Source: Bacteroidota bacterium
GTDB taxonomy: Bacteria; Bacteroidota; Bacteroidia; NORP154
Length of the DNA stretch: 11,840 bases
Reading direction: 5' to 3'
Assembly (NCBI GenBank): GCA_002401055.1
Contig: NVRZ01000074.1
Location: 1 to 11,840, forward strand
In this document: positions 1 through 7,900 of the stretch, in pieces
Position numbering within the stretch: position 1 is the first letter of the stretch
Layout of the letters: each line of letters starts with the position of its first letter
Program-made: the position numbers and the translations under genes
Notes under the pieces: generated by a model
The model's database searches: none
Seen by the model: the letters and a program-made list of their open reading frames with translations, nothing else
What the model was told of the DNA's origin: nothing

Positions 1-1079
1 TCCCCTATCCGCTCAAGTGTTGTGCTCCCGCCTATATCAGATTTAGAAAACCGCATGAAAATGTTTTCCGTATTTCTTGTATGGAATTCCCAGATAATTC
101 GCGTCCCTTCCGGCACGATCAAATCACCTGTGTTTTGAAATGCCTCATTCTCTTTACCAAGATAGTCCGGGTAATTTAGGCTTGTGTGAAAACTTAGAAC
201 AATGGGATTCGGCAGGGCTTCAAGCGTATAATCCAAGGACGAAAATCCCCCAGCAATAAAGTTGAATGTTGTGCTTTGCTGCAGATTCTTAAACGAAAAA
301 GAGAAGGAGGTCCTTCCTTCCTTTCTTAACCGAAATCTATTATTATCCTTCTCAATAAAAACTTGATCCGGTATTTCACTCCCCGTCAAATCCAGAAAAA
401 GCTCAAAGTCTTTTTGCTGTACGCCTTCCAGTTTCTTATTGCGAATCACAAACTGAAAGGGCGCCTTTTTTATAAACGCCGCCCTATGATTTACCAACCT
501 AGCTGTGCTCTCCTTGATCACGCTCGGAGCCGCAAACACCAGAATTACGAATGCCAGAATAGGCACAAGCGCATACTTGATATTCTTCTTGTTCTGGGAT
601 AAGTCAACTGCTGAAGAGAATGGAATAGGGGACAGCTCTCTTGTTCTTTGACTAATGCTTGCCTCTACCAATAATATGTCTTTATCCAAAATCTGAACCT
701 GATTCTTTGAGGCCTGTATTTTTAGTTGTAGCGTATTAAGCAACTTATCTTTTACATCTGGGAAGTGATCACCAATTATCTGGGCTGCCTGCTCATAGGA
801 GATTACTTCGCCTAACTTATACAACTTGAAAACGGGTATTGCAATAAGCTTTATAATGACATAGCCATTAACAAGAACGAAACCATAAAAAATAACCGTA
901 CGTATTGCAGTTCCGAACTCAGCGTAGTGTTCTAAGAGGACCACTGACAAGTAAAAAACAAGAACTAAGCCCGTGGCATAAAGGGCTCCACGCAATAGTT
1001 GATTGGTGTAATACTTTCGCGTAAAAGCATCCAATTTATCAATTAGTTGCTCGTACCCTCTATTTAAATTGTCGCCCAT
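1..1079 (-). CDS. DUF4175-like membrane protein (partial, 3' end beyond left edge)
   Basis: Reading the reverse strand from the ATG at 1079-1077 gives an uninterrupted frame of 359 codons that leaves the window at base 1, so only the N-terminal part is present. The protein starts MGDNLNRGYEQLIDKL. It has two close hydrophobic segments (about residues 31-50 and 58-80), a soluble stretch containing IIGDHFPDVKDKLLNTLQL (about 101-119), a third hydrophobic segment (about 169-186), and then a long beta-rich, probably periplasmic part. The paired N-terminal helices followed by a G-x-H-F-P-x-V-x-D-K-L-L-N-x-L-Q-L motif and a third helix match what I remember of the large DUF4175 proteins of Bacteroidota, often around 1100 residues. 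Their biochemical role is unknown to me. It is transcribed divergently from gltX. The gene itself is certain; the family name is from memory and should be confirmed. Confidence 0.8.
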   Translation of the reverse strand, partial: MGDNLNRGYEQLIDKLDAFTRKYYTNQLLRGALYATGLVLVFYLSVVLLEHYAEFGTAIRTVIFYGFVLVNGYVIIKLIAIPVFKLYKLGEVISYEQAAQIIGDHFPDVKDKLLNTLQLKIQASKNQVQILDKDILLVEASISQRTRELSPIPFSSAVDLSQNKKNIKYALVPILAFVILVFAAPSVIKESTARLVNHRAAFIKKAPFQFVIRNKKLEGVQQKDFELFLDLTGSEIPDQVFIEKDNNRFRLRKEGRTSFSFSFKNLQQSTTFNFIAGGFSSLDYTLEALPNPIVLSFHTSLNYPDYLGKENEAFQNTGDLIVPEGTRIIWEFHTRNTENIFMRFSKSDIGGSTTLERIG

Positions 1080-1165
1080 TGTTATTAATGCTCAATTTTA
1101 CTTCCGCCTCTGAAATATAAGAACGAAAGTTAAGACATAAAGTTATATCTTTTACAGATAATAAC

Positions 1166-1191
1166 ATGTCAATTCTCATGCCAATTGACAT
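1166..1191. promoter_or_regulatory. Perfect 9-bp inverted repeat in the divergent intergenic region
   Basis: ATGTCAATT (1166-1174) and AATTGACAT (1183-1191) form a perfect 9-bp inverted repeat around an 8-base spacer. The centre lies about 48 bases before the gltX ATG and about 100 bases before the start of the divergent DUF4175-like gene, inside the 147-base gap between the two genes. No T-tract follows on either strand, so a terminator is unlikely. The size and spacing suit a dimeric regulator's operator, or a hairpin in the 5' leader of gltX. Which gene it would control, and whether it is bound, is inference. Confidence 0.4.
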
Positions 1192-1226
1192 ATTAGAATT
1201 AACTTCGCCGATTAATATTCTATCAT

Positions 1227-2771
1227 ATGCCTTTTCAGAAAGTAAGAGTCCGTTTTGCCCCTAGCCCAACCGGCCCGTTACACATGGGTGGCGTACGTAC
1301 CGCCTTGTACAACTACCTATTTGCCAAAAAAAATGGCGGGGATTTTATACTTCGAATAGAAGACACTGATCAGAAAAGATTTGTTGAAGGGGCTGAAGAG
1401 TACATTATCAATTCGTTGAAGTGGTGTGGCATAACCATTGATGAGGGGATAGGAGCAGGTGGGGATTATGGTCCTTACCGCCAATCAGAGAGAAAAGAGA
1501 TTTACAAAGAATACGCGAACCAGCTGATCGAGTCTGGTAACGCTTATTATGCATTTGATTCAAGCGAAGAACTCGAAGAAATGCGTGAGCGATTAAAGGC
1601 AGCCAAAGTTGCTACACCTCAATATAATGCTGTTACCAGAGAAACGATGAAGAACTCACTTACTTTATCAGATGATGAAGTGAAAAGCAGACTCGCCTCA
1701 GGTGATCCACACACAATTAGAATAAAAGTACCCAGAAAAGAGGAAATAAGAATCAAGGATATAATAAGAGGCTGGGTGGTGGTACATTCCTCTAAAATTG
1801 ATGACAAAATCATTTTCAAATCAGATGGAATGCCTACCTACCATATGGCTAACGTAATTGATGATCATTTGATGAAGATATCTCACGTTATAAGGGGAGA
1901 GGAGTGGTTACCCTCGACACCTGTTCATGTATTGCTTTATAAATTTCTGGGTTGGGAAGATGAAATGCCCGAATTTGCACATCTTCCCCTACTATTAAAA
2001 CCCGATGGGAATGGAAAACTCAGCAAGAGAGACGGGGACCAACTTGGCTTTCCCGTTTTCCCTCTTGAGTGGAAAGATCCAGCTTCAGGGGAGACCTATT
2101 CAGGCTATCGAGAAAACGGATACTTCCCTGAGGCTTTTCTTAACATCTTGGCCTTTTTGGGCTGGAATCCAGGTACTACAAGCGAGTTTTTTAATCTTGA
2201 TGAATTGATTGAGGCATTTTCCCTAGAAAGAGTAGGGAAGTCAGGCTCAAAATTTGACTTGGAAAAAGCGCATTGGTACAATCAACATTATTTGAGGAAC
2301 AAATCTAACAAGGAGCTGGCCGAGTTGCTCATGCCTGTGCTCAAAGAAAATAATATAACTGCCGAAGCGGATTTTGTTGAGCAAGTATGTGGCTTGATGA
2401 AAGAGAGGGCAACCTTTATTCCCGACATGATGGAAGGAAAATATTTTTTTGAAAGACCTACTGAGTATGACGAGAAAACCCTACGAAAGAAATGGAAGCA
2501 AGAATCCCCATCCATCGTCGCAGGATTGCGCGAGTTGATTAAATCAACCGAAGATTTTACGTCCGATATTCTTGAAAAGAAAATCAAAGAACATCTTGAA
2601 AAGAACGAGATTAGCATAGGCATTGCAATGCCAAACCTAAGATTGCTTACCTGCGGAGTAGGATCGGGCCCCTCAATATTCGATGTCATAGCCTTGCTTG
2701 GAAAAAACGAAACTCTTGCCAGAATTGACGAGAGCTTGATTCATATCCAAAAACAGCAACCAGCAAATTAA
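1227..2771 (+). CDS. gltX: Glutamyl-tRNA synthetase (class I)
   Basis: This cytoplasmic enzyme charges tRNA-Glu with glutamate using ATP. The 514-residue length is normal for the family. The N-terminus reads VRVRFAPSPTGPLHMGG, with HMGG at 19-22 as the class I HIGH signature in its usual GluRS variant. R-I-E-D-T-D-Q and the Rossmann catalytic core follow, and KLSKR at 264-268 is the KMSKS loop. The C-terminal helical anticodon-binding part runs from about residue 340 to the end. The zinc-binding cysteines found in E. coli GluRS after the first catalytic stretch are absent here (the region reads YYAFDSSEELEEM), a known variation. The ATG at 1227 is the first one before the conserved motif and leaves only six residues ahead of it. 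No clear Shine-Dalgarno sequence is visible, as is common in Bacteroidota. It heads a close-packed gene group; the next gene begins 10 bases after its TAA. Confidence 0.97.
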   Translation: MPFQKVRVRFAPSPTGPLHMGGVRTALYNYLFAKKNGGDFILRIEDTDQKRFVEGAEEYIINSLKWCGITIDEGIGAGGDYGPYRQSERKEIYKEYANQLIESGNAYYAFDSSEELEEMRERLKAAKVATPQYNAVTRETMKNSLTLSDDEVKSRLASGDPHTIRIKVPRKEEIRIKDIIRGWVVVHSSKIDDKIIFKSDGMPTYHMANVIDDHLMKISHVIRGEEWLPSTPVHVLLYKFLGWEDEMPEFAHLPLLLKPDGNGKLSKRDGDQLGFPVFPLEWKDPASGETYSGYRENGYFPEAFLNILAFLGWNPGTTSEFFNLDELIEAFSLERVGKSGSKFDLEKAHWYNQHYLRNKSNKELAELLMPVLKENNITAEADFVEQVCGLMKERATFIPDMMEGKYFFERPTEYDEKTLRKKWKQESPSIVAGLRELIKSTEDFTSDILEKKIKEHLEKNEISIGIAMPNLRLLTCGVGSGPSIFDVIALLGKNETLARIDESLIHIQKQQPAN

Positions 2772-2781
2772 TTATTCCGTT

Positions 2782-4497
2782 TTGGCAGAAACCGCAAATA
2801 TCAAACCCCAAAAGCAGCTGAATATAAATTCAGTATTGCAAGATGACGCCCGCATAAGCAAGAACTTTTTCACAAGCGACCTCATTTTACAGCATTATCT
2901 TAAATACAAATTTAGCGACGATGCCTCGAAGTACATGTATAACAAACTAGATCGGTTAGGGGGCGTCGCTGCAACCGAACTCGATGAGCATTCAAAGCTG
3001 GCCGATAAAAATGTACCAGAGTTGATTAAGAGAGATCCAAAAGGAAATACAATTAACGACATTCGATTTCACCCCTCCTATGCCAGAATGCTAGAGGTGG
3101 CTGTGGAGTCAGAAATGTTTCATGTTAAATGGGAACCAACACTGAGAAATAGATACGTCAAGGAGAGAAACAGTCTGGGGTTTAGCGCTGGTTATTTATT
3201 TGCAATGGGGGAGATGGGGCTATACTGTCCACTTTGCATGACAGATGGCGCAGCCAGATTAATTGATAAGTTTATTGAAGAGCCACAACGAAGCAACTTA
3301 CTTGACAGAATTCAAACACTTGACCCTAAACGCCTCTTCACTGGCGCGATGTTCCTCACCGAAAAATCTGGAGGTTCGGATGTTGGCGCCAATCTGGTAA
3401 CTGCCAAAAAAACTGAAAATGGGGAGTATCTTCTAAACGGTGAAAAATGGTTTTGCAGCAATGCAAATGCAGATCTTATTTTTGCATTGGCAAGGACAGA
3501 CCAAACAATTTCTGGCCTAAAAGGCCTATCGATATTTCTCATCAAAAAGCACCTCGAAACGGGTGAAAAAAACCCAATTGATATCATTCGCCTTAAAGAC
3601 AAATTAGGTGTGCGCTCAATGGCAAGCGCGGAGTGTATGCTTACCGACACCAAAGCACAGCTTGTTGGTAGCGAGTTTGAGGGATTTGCTGTAATGGCTG
3701 AAATGATCAATTTATCCAGGATTTATACGGCCATGGGTTCTTTGTCAGGGTCCAGAAGGGCGCTCATCGAAGCATACCAATTCTTGAAATTTAGAACATC
3801 ATTTGGAAAGACCGCAATCGAACATCCGCTTATTAGAAGAAAACTGGAGGAATTGGGTTCAATGCACGTTGCAAATTTTTATTTGGTGTGGCGCTCAATT
3901 GAAGCGTTAGACAATTCTGAAAACGGACACAAAAATGAAGCAGAATTGTTAAGGCTCATTACGCCTATGTCTAAAAAATGGGTTTCGGAAAATGCAGTGT
4001 ACATGGCACGCGAATGCATGGAGTTGATGGGGGGAATCGGATATATTGAAGACGGGGCTATGCCTAAGATATTAAGAGATTTGTTGGTCAATCCTATCTG
4101 GGAAGGAGCCGGCAATATCATGATTCTAGATATGCTGCGCGCCGTTGAGAAAACAAACAGTTTTGAAATTATTTGTAATGAAATAGAGTCTTCCGCATTG
4201 GCGAACAACAGCCATACGGATTGGATTTTAGAGAGGTTGCAGGAGCTTACGGTTTTCTATCCCCAACTTATGAAGATGAACAGGGAAACCCGAGAAACAT
4301 CCGCCAAATTATTCTTCGAAAAACTGACCAATTTGTATCAGATTTCGTTGCTGGCAAAGCAAACCAGTTCTGACAATTCCCCTTGGATTGACATTTCAAT
4401 TGAATATTTGAAAGGCGCCTATACGAGCCCCAAACTGGAGGAAGACACAGCATTATCAAATAAGGATATCGATCAACTTATTGCCTGGGAATTTTAA
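2782..4497 (+). CDS. Acyl-CoA dehydrogenase, AidB-like branch (TTG start)
   Basis: A 571-residue FAD flavoprotein, expected to oxidise an acyl-CoA to the trans-2-enoyl-CoA and pass electrons to electron-transfer flavoprotein. At about 570 residues it is much longer than a typical acyl-CoA dehydrogenase (about 380) and close to E. coli AidB (about 540). Visible signatures are FLTEKSGGSDVGAN (191 onward, flavin/substrate region), LNGEKWFCSN, LKDKLGVRSMAS, and MELMGGIGYIEDGAMP followed by NPIWEGAGNIM. Glu441 in this last motif sits where the catalytic base is expected. The C-terminal extension (about 455-571) is helical and not notably arginine-rich, unlike the DNA-binding end of AidB, so a metabolic role is more likely than an alkylation-response role. 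No in-frame ATG occurs before residue 52, so TTG at 2782 is the best start. The true substrate is unknown. It follows gltX by 10 bases and precedes the next gene by 12, suggesting co-transcription. Confidence 0.9.
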   Translation: MAETANIKPQKQLNINSVLQDDARISKNFFTSDLILQHYLKYKFSDDASKYMYNKLDRLGGVAATELDEHSKLADKNVPELIKRDPKGNTINDIRFHPSYARMLEVAVESEMFHVKWEPTLRNRYVKERNSLGFSAGYLFAMGEMGLYCPLCMTDGAARLIDKFIEEPQRSNLLDRIQTLDPKRLFTGAMFLTEKSGGSDVGANLVTAKKTENGEYLLNGEKWFCSNANADLIFALARTDQTISGLKGLSIFLIKKHLETGEKNPIDIIRLKDKLGVRSMASAECMLTDTKAQLVGSEFEGFAVMAEMINLSRIYTAMGSLSGSRRALIEAYQFLKFRTSFGKTAIEHPLIRRKLEELGSMHVANFYLVWRSIEALDNSENGHKNEAELLRLITPMSKKWVSENAVYMARECMELMGGIGYIEDGAMPKILRDLLVNPIWEGAGNIMILDMLRAVEKTNSFEIICNEIESSALANNSHTDWILERLQELTVFYPQLMKMNRETRETSAKLFFEKLTNLYQISLLAKQTSSDNSPWIDISIEYLKGAYTSPKLEEDTALSNKDIDQLIAWEF

Positions 4498-4509
4498 TTC
4501 AAGGCTGGT

Positions 4510-4866
4510 ATGAGGTTCCTGCTTTTTCTATTTCTCTCAGCATCAATTTCAACCAATACCTGTAACCCAAAGCCATTGCCGTCCAGTATACCTGAATGCA
4601 TTCAGCTAAAAATTAAGGCCCTTCAAAAGGCTGATTTAGAAAACCCACCAGGCTTAGTATATAGCTTTACATACAATGGTAAGGTCGCCTATTTCTTTAA
4701 TGCTCCCTGTTGTGACCAGTTCAGCTCTCTATACGATGCAGATTGCACACTCATTTGTCATCCGGAAGGTGGGATAACCGGAAAGGGCGACGGTAACTGT
4801 GATGACTTCTTATCTACGTCTACGGATAAAAAATTGATTTGGCAGGATACGAGAACTAGTAATTAG
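4510..4866 (+). CDS. Small cysteine-rich exported protein (DUF6970-like)
   Basis: 118 residues. The first 17 residues form a short hydrophobic export signal (MRFLLFLFLSAS...), followed by Cys18 in the sequence TNTC; this could be a lipoprotein acylation site but is not a classical lipobox. The mature part has six more cysteines (30, 67, 68, 79, 83, 97). Its core reads YSFTYNGKVAYFF, then PCCDQFSSLYDADC, then ICHPEGGITGKGDGNC, and ends near LIWQDTR. This resembles, from memory, the DUF6970 proteins of Bacteroidota, whose function is not known. The dense acidic, glycine and cysteine pattern would suit disulfides or metal binding in the periplasm or on the surface, but that is inference. It starts 12 bases after the acyl-CoA dehydrogenase stop, with a weak AAGG upstream, and is followed by a terminator, so it is the last gene of this unit. 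Confidence 0.8.
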   Translation: MRFLLFLFLSASISTNTCNPKPLPSSIPECIQLKIKALQKADLENPPGLVYSFTYNGKVAYFFNAPCCDQFSSLYDADCTLICHPEGGITGKGDGNCDDFLSTSTDKKLIWQDTRTSN

Positions 4867-4894
4867 CTTTCCTGATTGATTCCAGAGGCAACTA

Positions 4895-4940
4895 ATGTCT
4901 ACCCTCTTACGTCCTGATAGGTAGACATGGTTTTTATTTC
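4895..4940 (+). terminator. Intrinsic (rho-independent) terminator
   Basis: ATGTCTACC (4895-4903) pairs perfectly with GGTAGACAT (4920-4928), a 9-bp stem with a 16-base loop, and is followed at once by the T-rich run GGTTTTTATTTC (4929-4940). It lies 28 bases after the stop of the small cysteine-rich gene, so it should end the gltX group and separate it from the secreted-protein genes downstream. The loop is rather large, but stem plus T-tract is the standard form. Confidence 0.8.
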
Positions 4941-4992
4941 GGCATTTAATTGTTAATATTGCTATAGTCCGCTTTTGCAAAAGATATCTCGT

Positions 4993-7900
4993 ATGATTGG
5001 CACAAAAAGACGTCTATCGAAGAGTTTCGGTAAATACTCTATTATTCTACTGCTGATTACCTGCTCCACACAGGTTACGGCTCAGGAGTGCGGATACGTA
5101 TACGTTAGCCCTTCAGGGGCTAGTAGCGGAAGTGCAGGTACAAAATCAAATCCGGCGAATTTAGCGTTTGGGCTCACCCTGACAAGCAGCTCAAACAATA
5201 TTGTTCGAATGTCATCAGGAACGTATAGTTTCTCAAACGCATTTAACATGATTAGCGACGTGACGCTAGAAGGTGGATTTAACGTGTCAACTTGGGTGAA
5301 AAGCAACATTACGCCGACAATATTTCATCGTGACACCGCTAACATCCTATCGTCACCGAGCAGACTTATTGCTATCAATTGTATCTCAATATCGAACTTT
5401 AGACTCCTGGACATTGTCATAAATATGGATGACGCAGCGGGGGATGGCGTAAGCACTTACGGCATATACCTTAACGGGTGCTCTAATTACACTTTGTCGC
5501 GGTGCCTCATTAATACCGGCAATGCAACAGACGGATTTCAAGGCGTAACTGGAGCTCCTGGCTTACCGGGTGCAGCTGGCATAGGTGGTCAATCAGGAAT
5601 AGAAGAAGGAGACTGTTGCAGGCTTGGAGGATCCGGTTCCTTTGGATCTTTTACGGGGAGCAACAGTGGCGGCGACGGGGGACTCGGAGGAGAGCGACCT
5701 CTTTTCGATGTGAATACAATTTTTGGATTATGCTACGCGGATAATTTCGGCACCAATGATGGCTATCCTGGTTATTCAGGAGTAGGCATGGGAGGTAGTG
5801 CAGGCGGAATAGGAGGCGTAGGGCTTTGCGAAGGATATTATCCACCTGCAGACTCTGCATGTGTTGTTCAACCGACTAACCATGGAGCGGCAGGAGGAGA
5901 TGGTCCCCCAGGTTATAATGGACTGGATGGGCTGAAAGTATACGCCAGCTATACAGGCGGTTTTTACCTTCCCTCTTCAGGAACAACAGGAAGCCTCGGC
6001 ACACATGGCGGAGGCGGCGGAGGCGGCGGAGGCGGTGGAGCGAAAGGCTGCGAACCCGCTGTAGTTGACCCAAATAGTTGCGACACTGTTTTTTGGAGTT
6101 GGGGTAGCGGCGGCGGAGGCGGCGGGGGCGGTGAAGGTGGACAGCGAAGCGCTGCAGGATTAGGAGGAACTGGCGGCGGTGGCTCCTTTGCTATTTTTAT
6201 TTGGGCAAATGGAAGTAATGGTAAGGTTCGAGATTGCATAACAAACCCTGGGCTGGCAGGGGCTGGTGGACCAGGCGGGCCTGGTGGATTGGGCGGATTC
6301 GGAGGATCAGGAGGCGGAGGCGGCAAAACAGGTGCAGCACCAGATTCTGTGTCTAGCTGCAATGTTGGACAAGGTGGTGATGGCGGTAATGGTGGAAATG
6401 GTGGCATCGGTGGCACAGGAGGAGAAGGGTCGGATGGTATCGCTATGGCTATTTTCGAAGACACTGCTGGAAGCCCTGCGCTTGTATCGAACAATTACAA
6501 CCCTTTTGAACCAGCCATAGAGGTCGATTTTTCCGGCTGCTCTAATTCAAACGTGTACTTTTCTACCACGGCAGTTGGTAATATCAACTGGATATTTGGA
6601 TTTGGTGCGAACCCCCAAGGCAGCACGTTAGCCAACGACACCGCTCAATATGATAGTGGCGCCCTTGGCTTTAGAACGATCACGCTTATCGTCGATGGCG
6701 TACCTTATTCTTACGCAAATTATATAACCCTTAACATAGATTTTACACCGCCAGAAATTGATGTAACCGCACTTACCGTATGCGCTGGAGACGCTATCAA
6801 TATCTCAACAAGCTCAACCGCCGACTCATATTCCTGGACCATCCCTGGAGGGTCCGTCCCAACGTATACACAGCAATCACCAGGATCTGTTACCTTCTCA
6901 ACACCTGGAACTTACACAATCAATCTTGTGACAACAAGCTGCTGCGGAACTTCATATACCGAGGTGGAAATTGAAGTTATTAGCTCAGTTATTCTTGATT
7001 TGGGGGCTGATACTTCTATCTGCTACACAGATCCTTTGCCTGTGTTTAATGCTATGAATCCGGGTGCGGTATTTTCCTGGACATTAAATGGCAACAGCAC
7101 TGGAGGAAACACACAAACACTCCAAGCCTCGCTTCCAGGAATATATGGTGTAACAGTTACGTTTGGTAGCTGCTCAAGTTCCGACGAAATAGAATTTGAA
7201 ATATACACCTCGCTACCCGTTGATATCGGCGGTGACACTTCCATTTGCGTGAATGATCTCTTTCCATTGCTTGATGCGGGAATCCCAAATATGGCCAGCT
7301 ATCTATGGACCATTGATGGCAACCCCATTGGAACAAATTCCCAGTATTTACAAACTACGATCCCTGGAGTTTATGCCGTATCAATAACCAGCGCTACAGG
7401 TTGTACTGGTGGAGATTCTCTTACTTTGTCCATCAGCGAGCCTACCGTTGAGCTCGGAAGCAACAAAACTTTTTGTGATAATGAACAGTACCCGCTCCTC
7501 GATGCTGGCAATCCAGGCTCTACATATCAATGGTTTTTAAATGGTTCCTCCGTGGGGACAAATTCCCAAACCTATCAATCGACGAGTGGGGGCATTTACT
7601 CTGTGCTTATCTCTAATCAATATGGTTGCGTTGCTGGAGACAGCATTACATTAACGGTACTGGCAACTCTTAACGGGGCATTTACAATACCTGGTACAAC
7701 CACAGTTGGTGCAACGGTGAGTTTCACGGATAACTCTTCCCCTGCGCCATCAGCGTGGATTTGGAATTTCGGCGACAACTCACCGAACGACACGAATCAA
7801 AATACTACGCACGCTTATAATGTGGCTGGTGAGTATCCAGTATTTCTGATTGTAGGAAATGGTGTATGTTCAGATACCGTAATTACAACTATCGAAGTGC

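Noticed and set aside
363..602. 79-codon plus-strand open frame near the left edge
   Set aside because: It lies antisense to the continuous minus-strand DUF4175-like frame, which has membrane segments and a recognisable motif.
1138..1145. TAACTTTA on the minus strand as a Bacteroidota -7 element (TAnnTTTG) for the DUF4175-like gene
   Set aside because: It matches seven of eight positions but no -33 element lies at a proper distance, so the promoter call is too weak to list.
4972..4983. CTTTTGCAAAAG, a 12-bp perfect palindrome just before paralogue A
   Set aside because: It overlaps the alternative TTG start and could be an operator, but a single short AT-rich palindrome without a second copy can occur by chance. 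I keep it only as a note.
4975..4992. TTG at 4975 as the start of paralogue A
   Set aside because: The ATG at 4993 gives a 31-residue leader that matches the length of the leader in paralogue B exactly, and ATG is the more likely codon.
5551..5580. Collagen-like GAPGLPGAAG stretch as a true collagen domain
   Set aside because: The Gly-X-Y pattern lasts only a few triplets before turning into irregular G-G-X sequence, so it is part of the glycine-rich region and not a collagen triple helix.
5964..6494. 176-codon minus-strand open frame rich in proline
   Set aside because: It is the antisense reading of GGN glycine codons in paralogue A (GGN becomes NCC, largely Pro). The plus-strand frame has a signal peptide, domains and a homologue, so this is a shadow.
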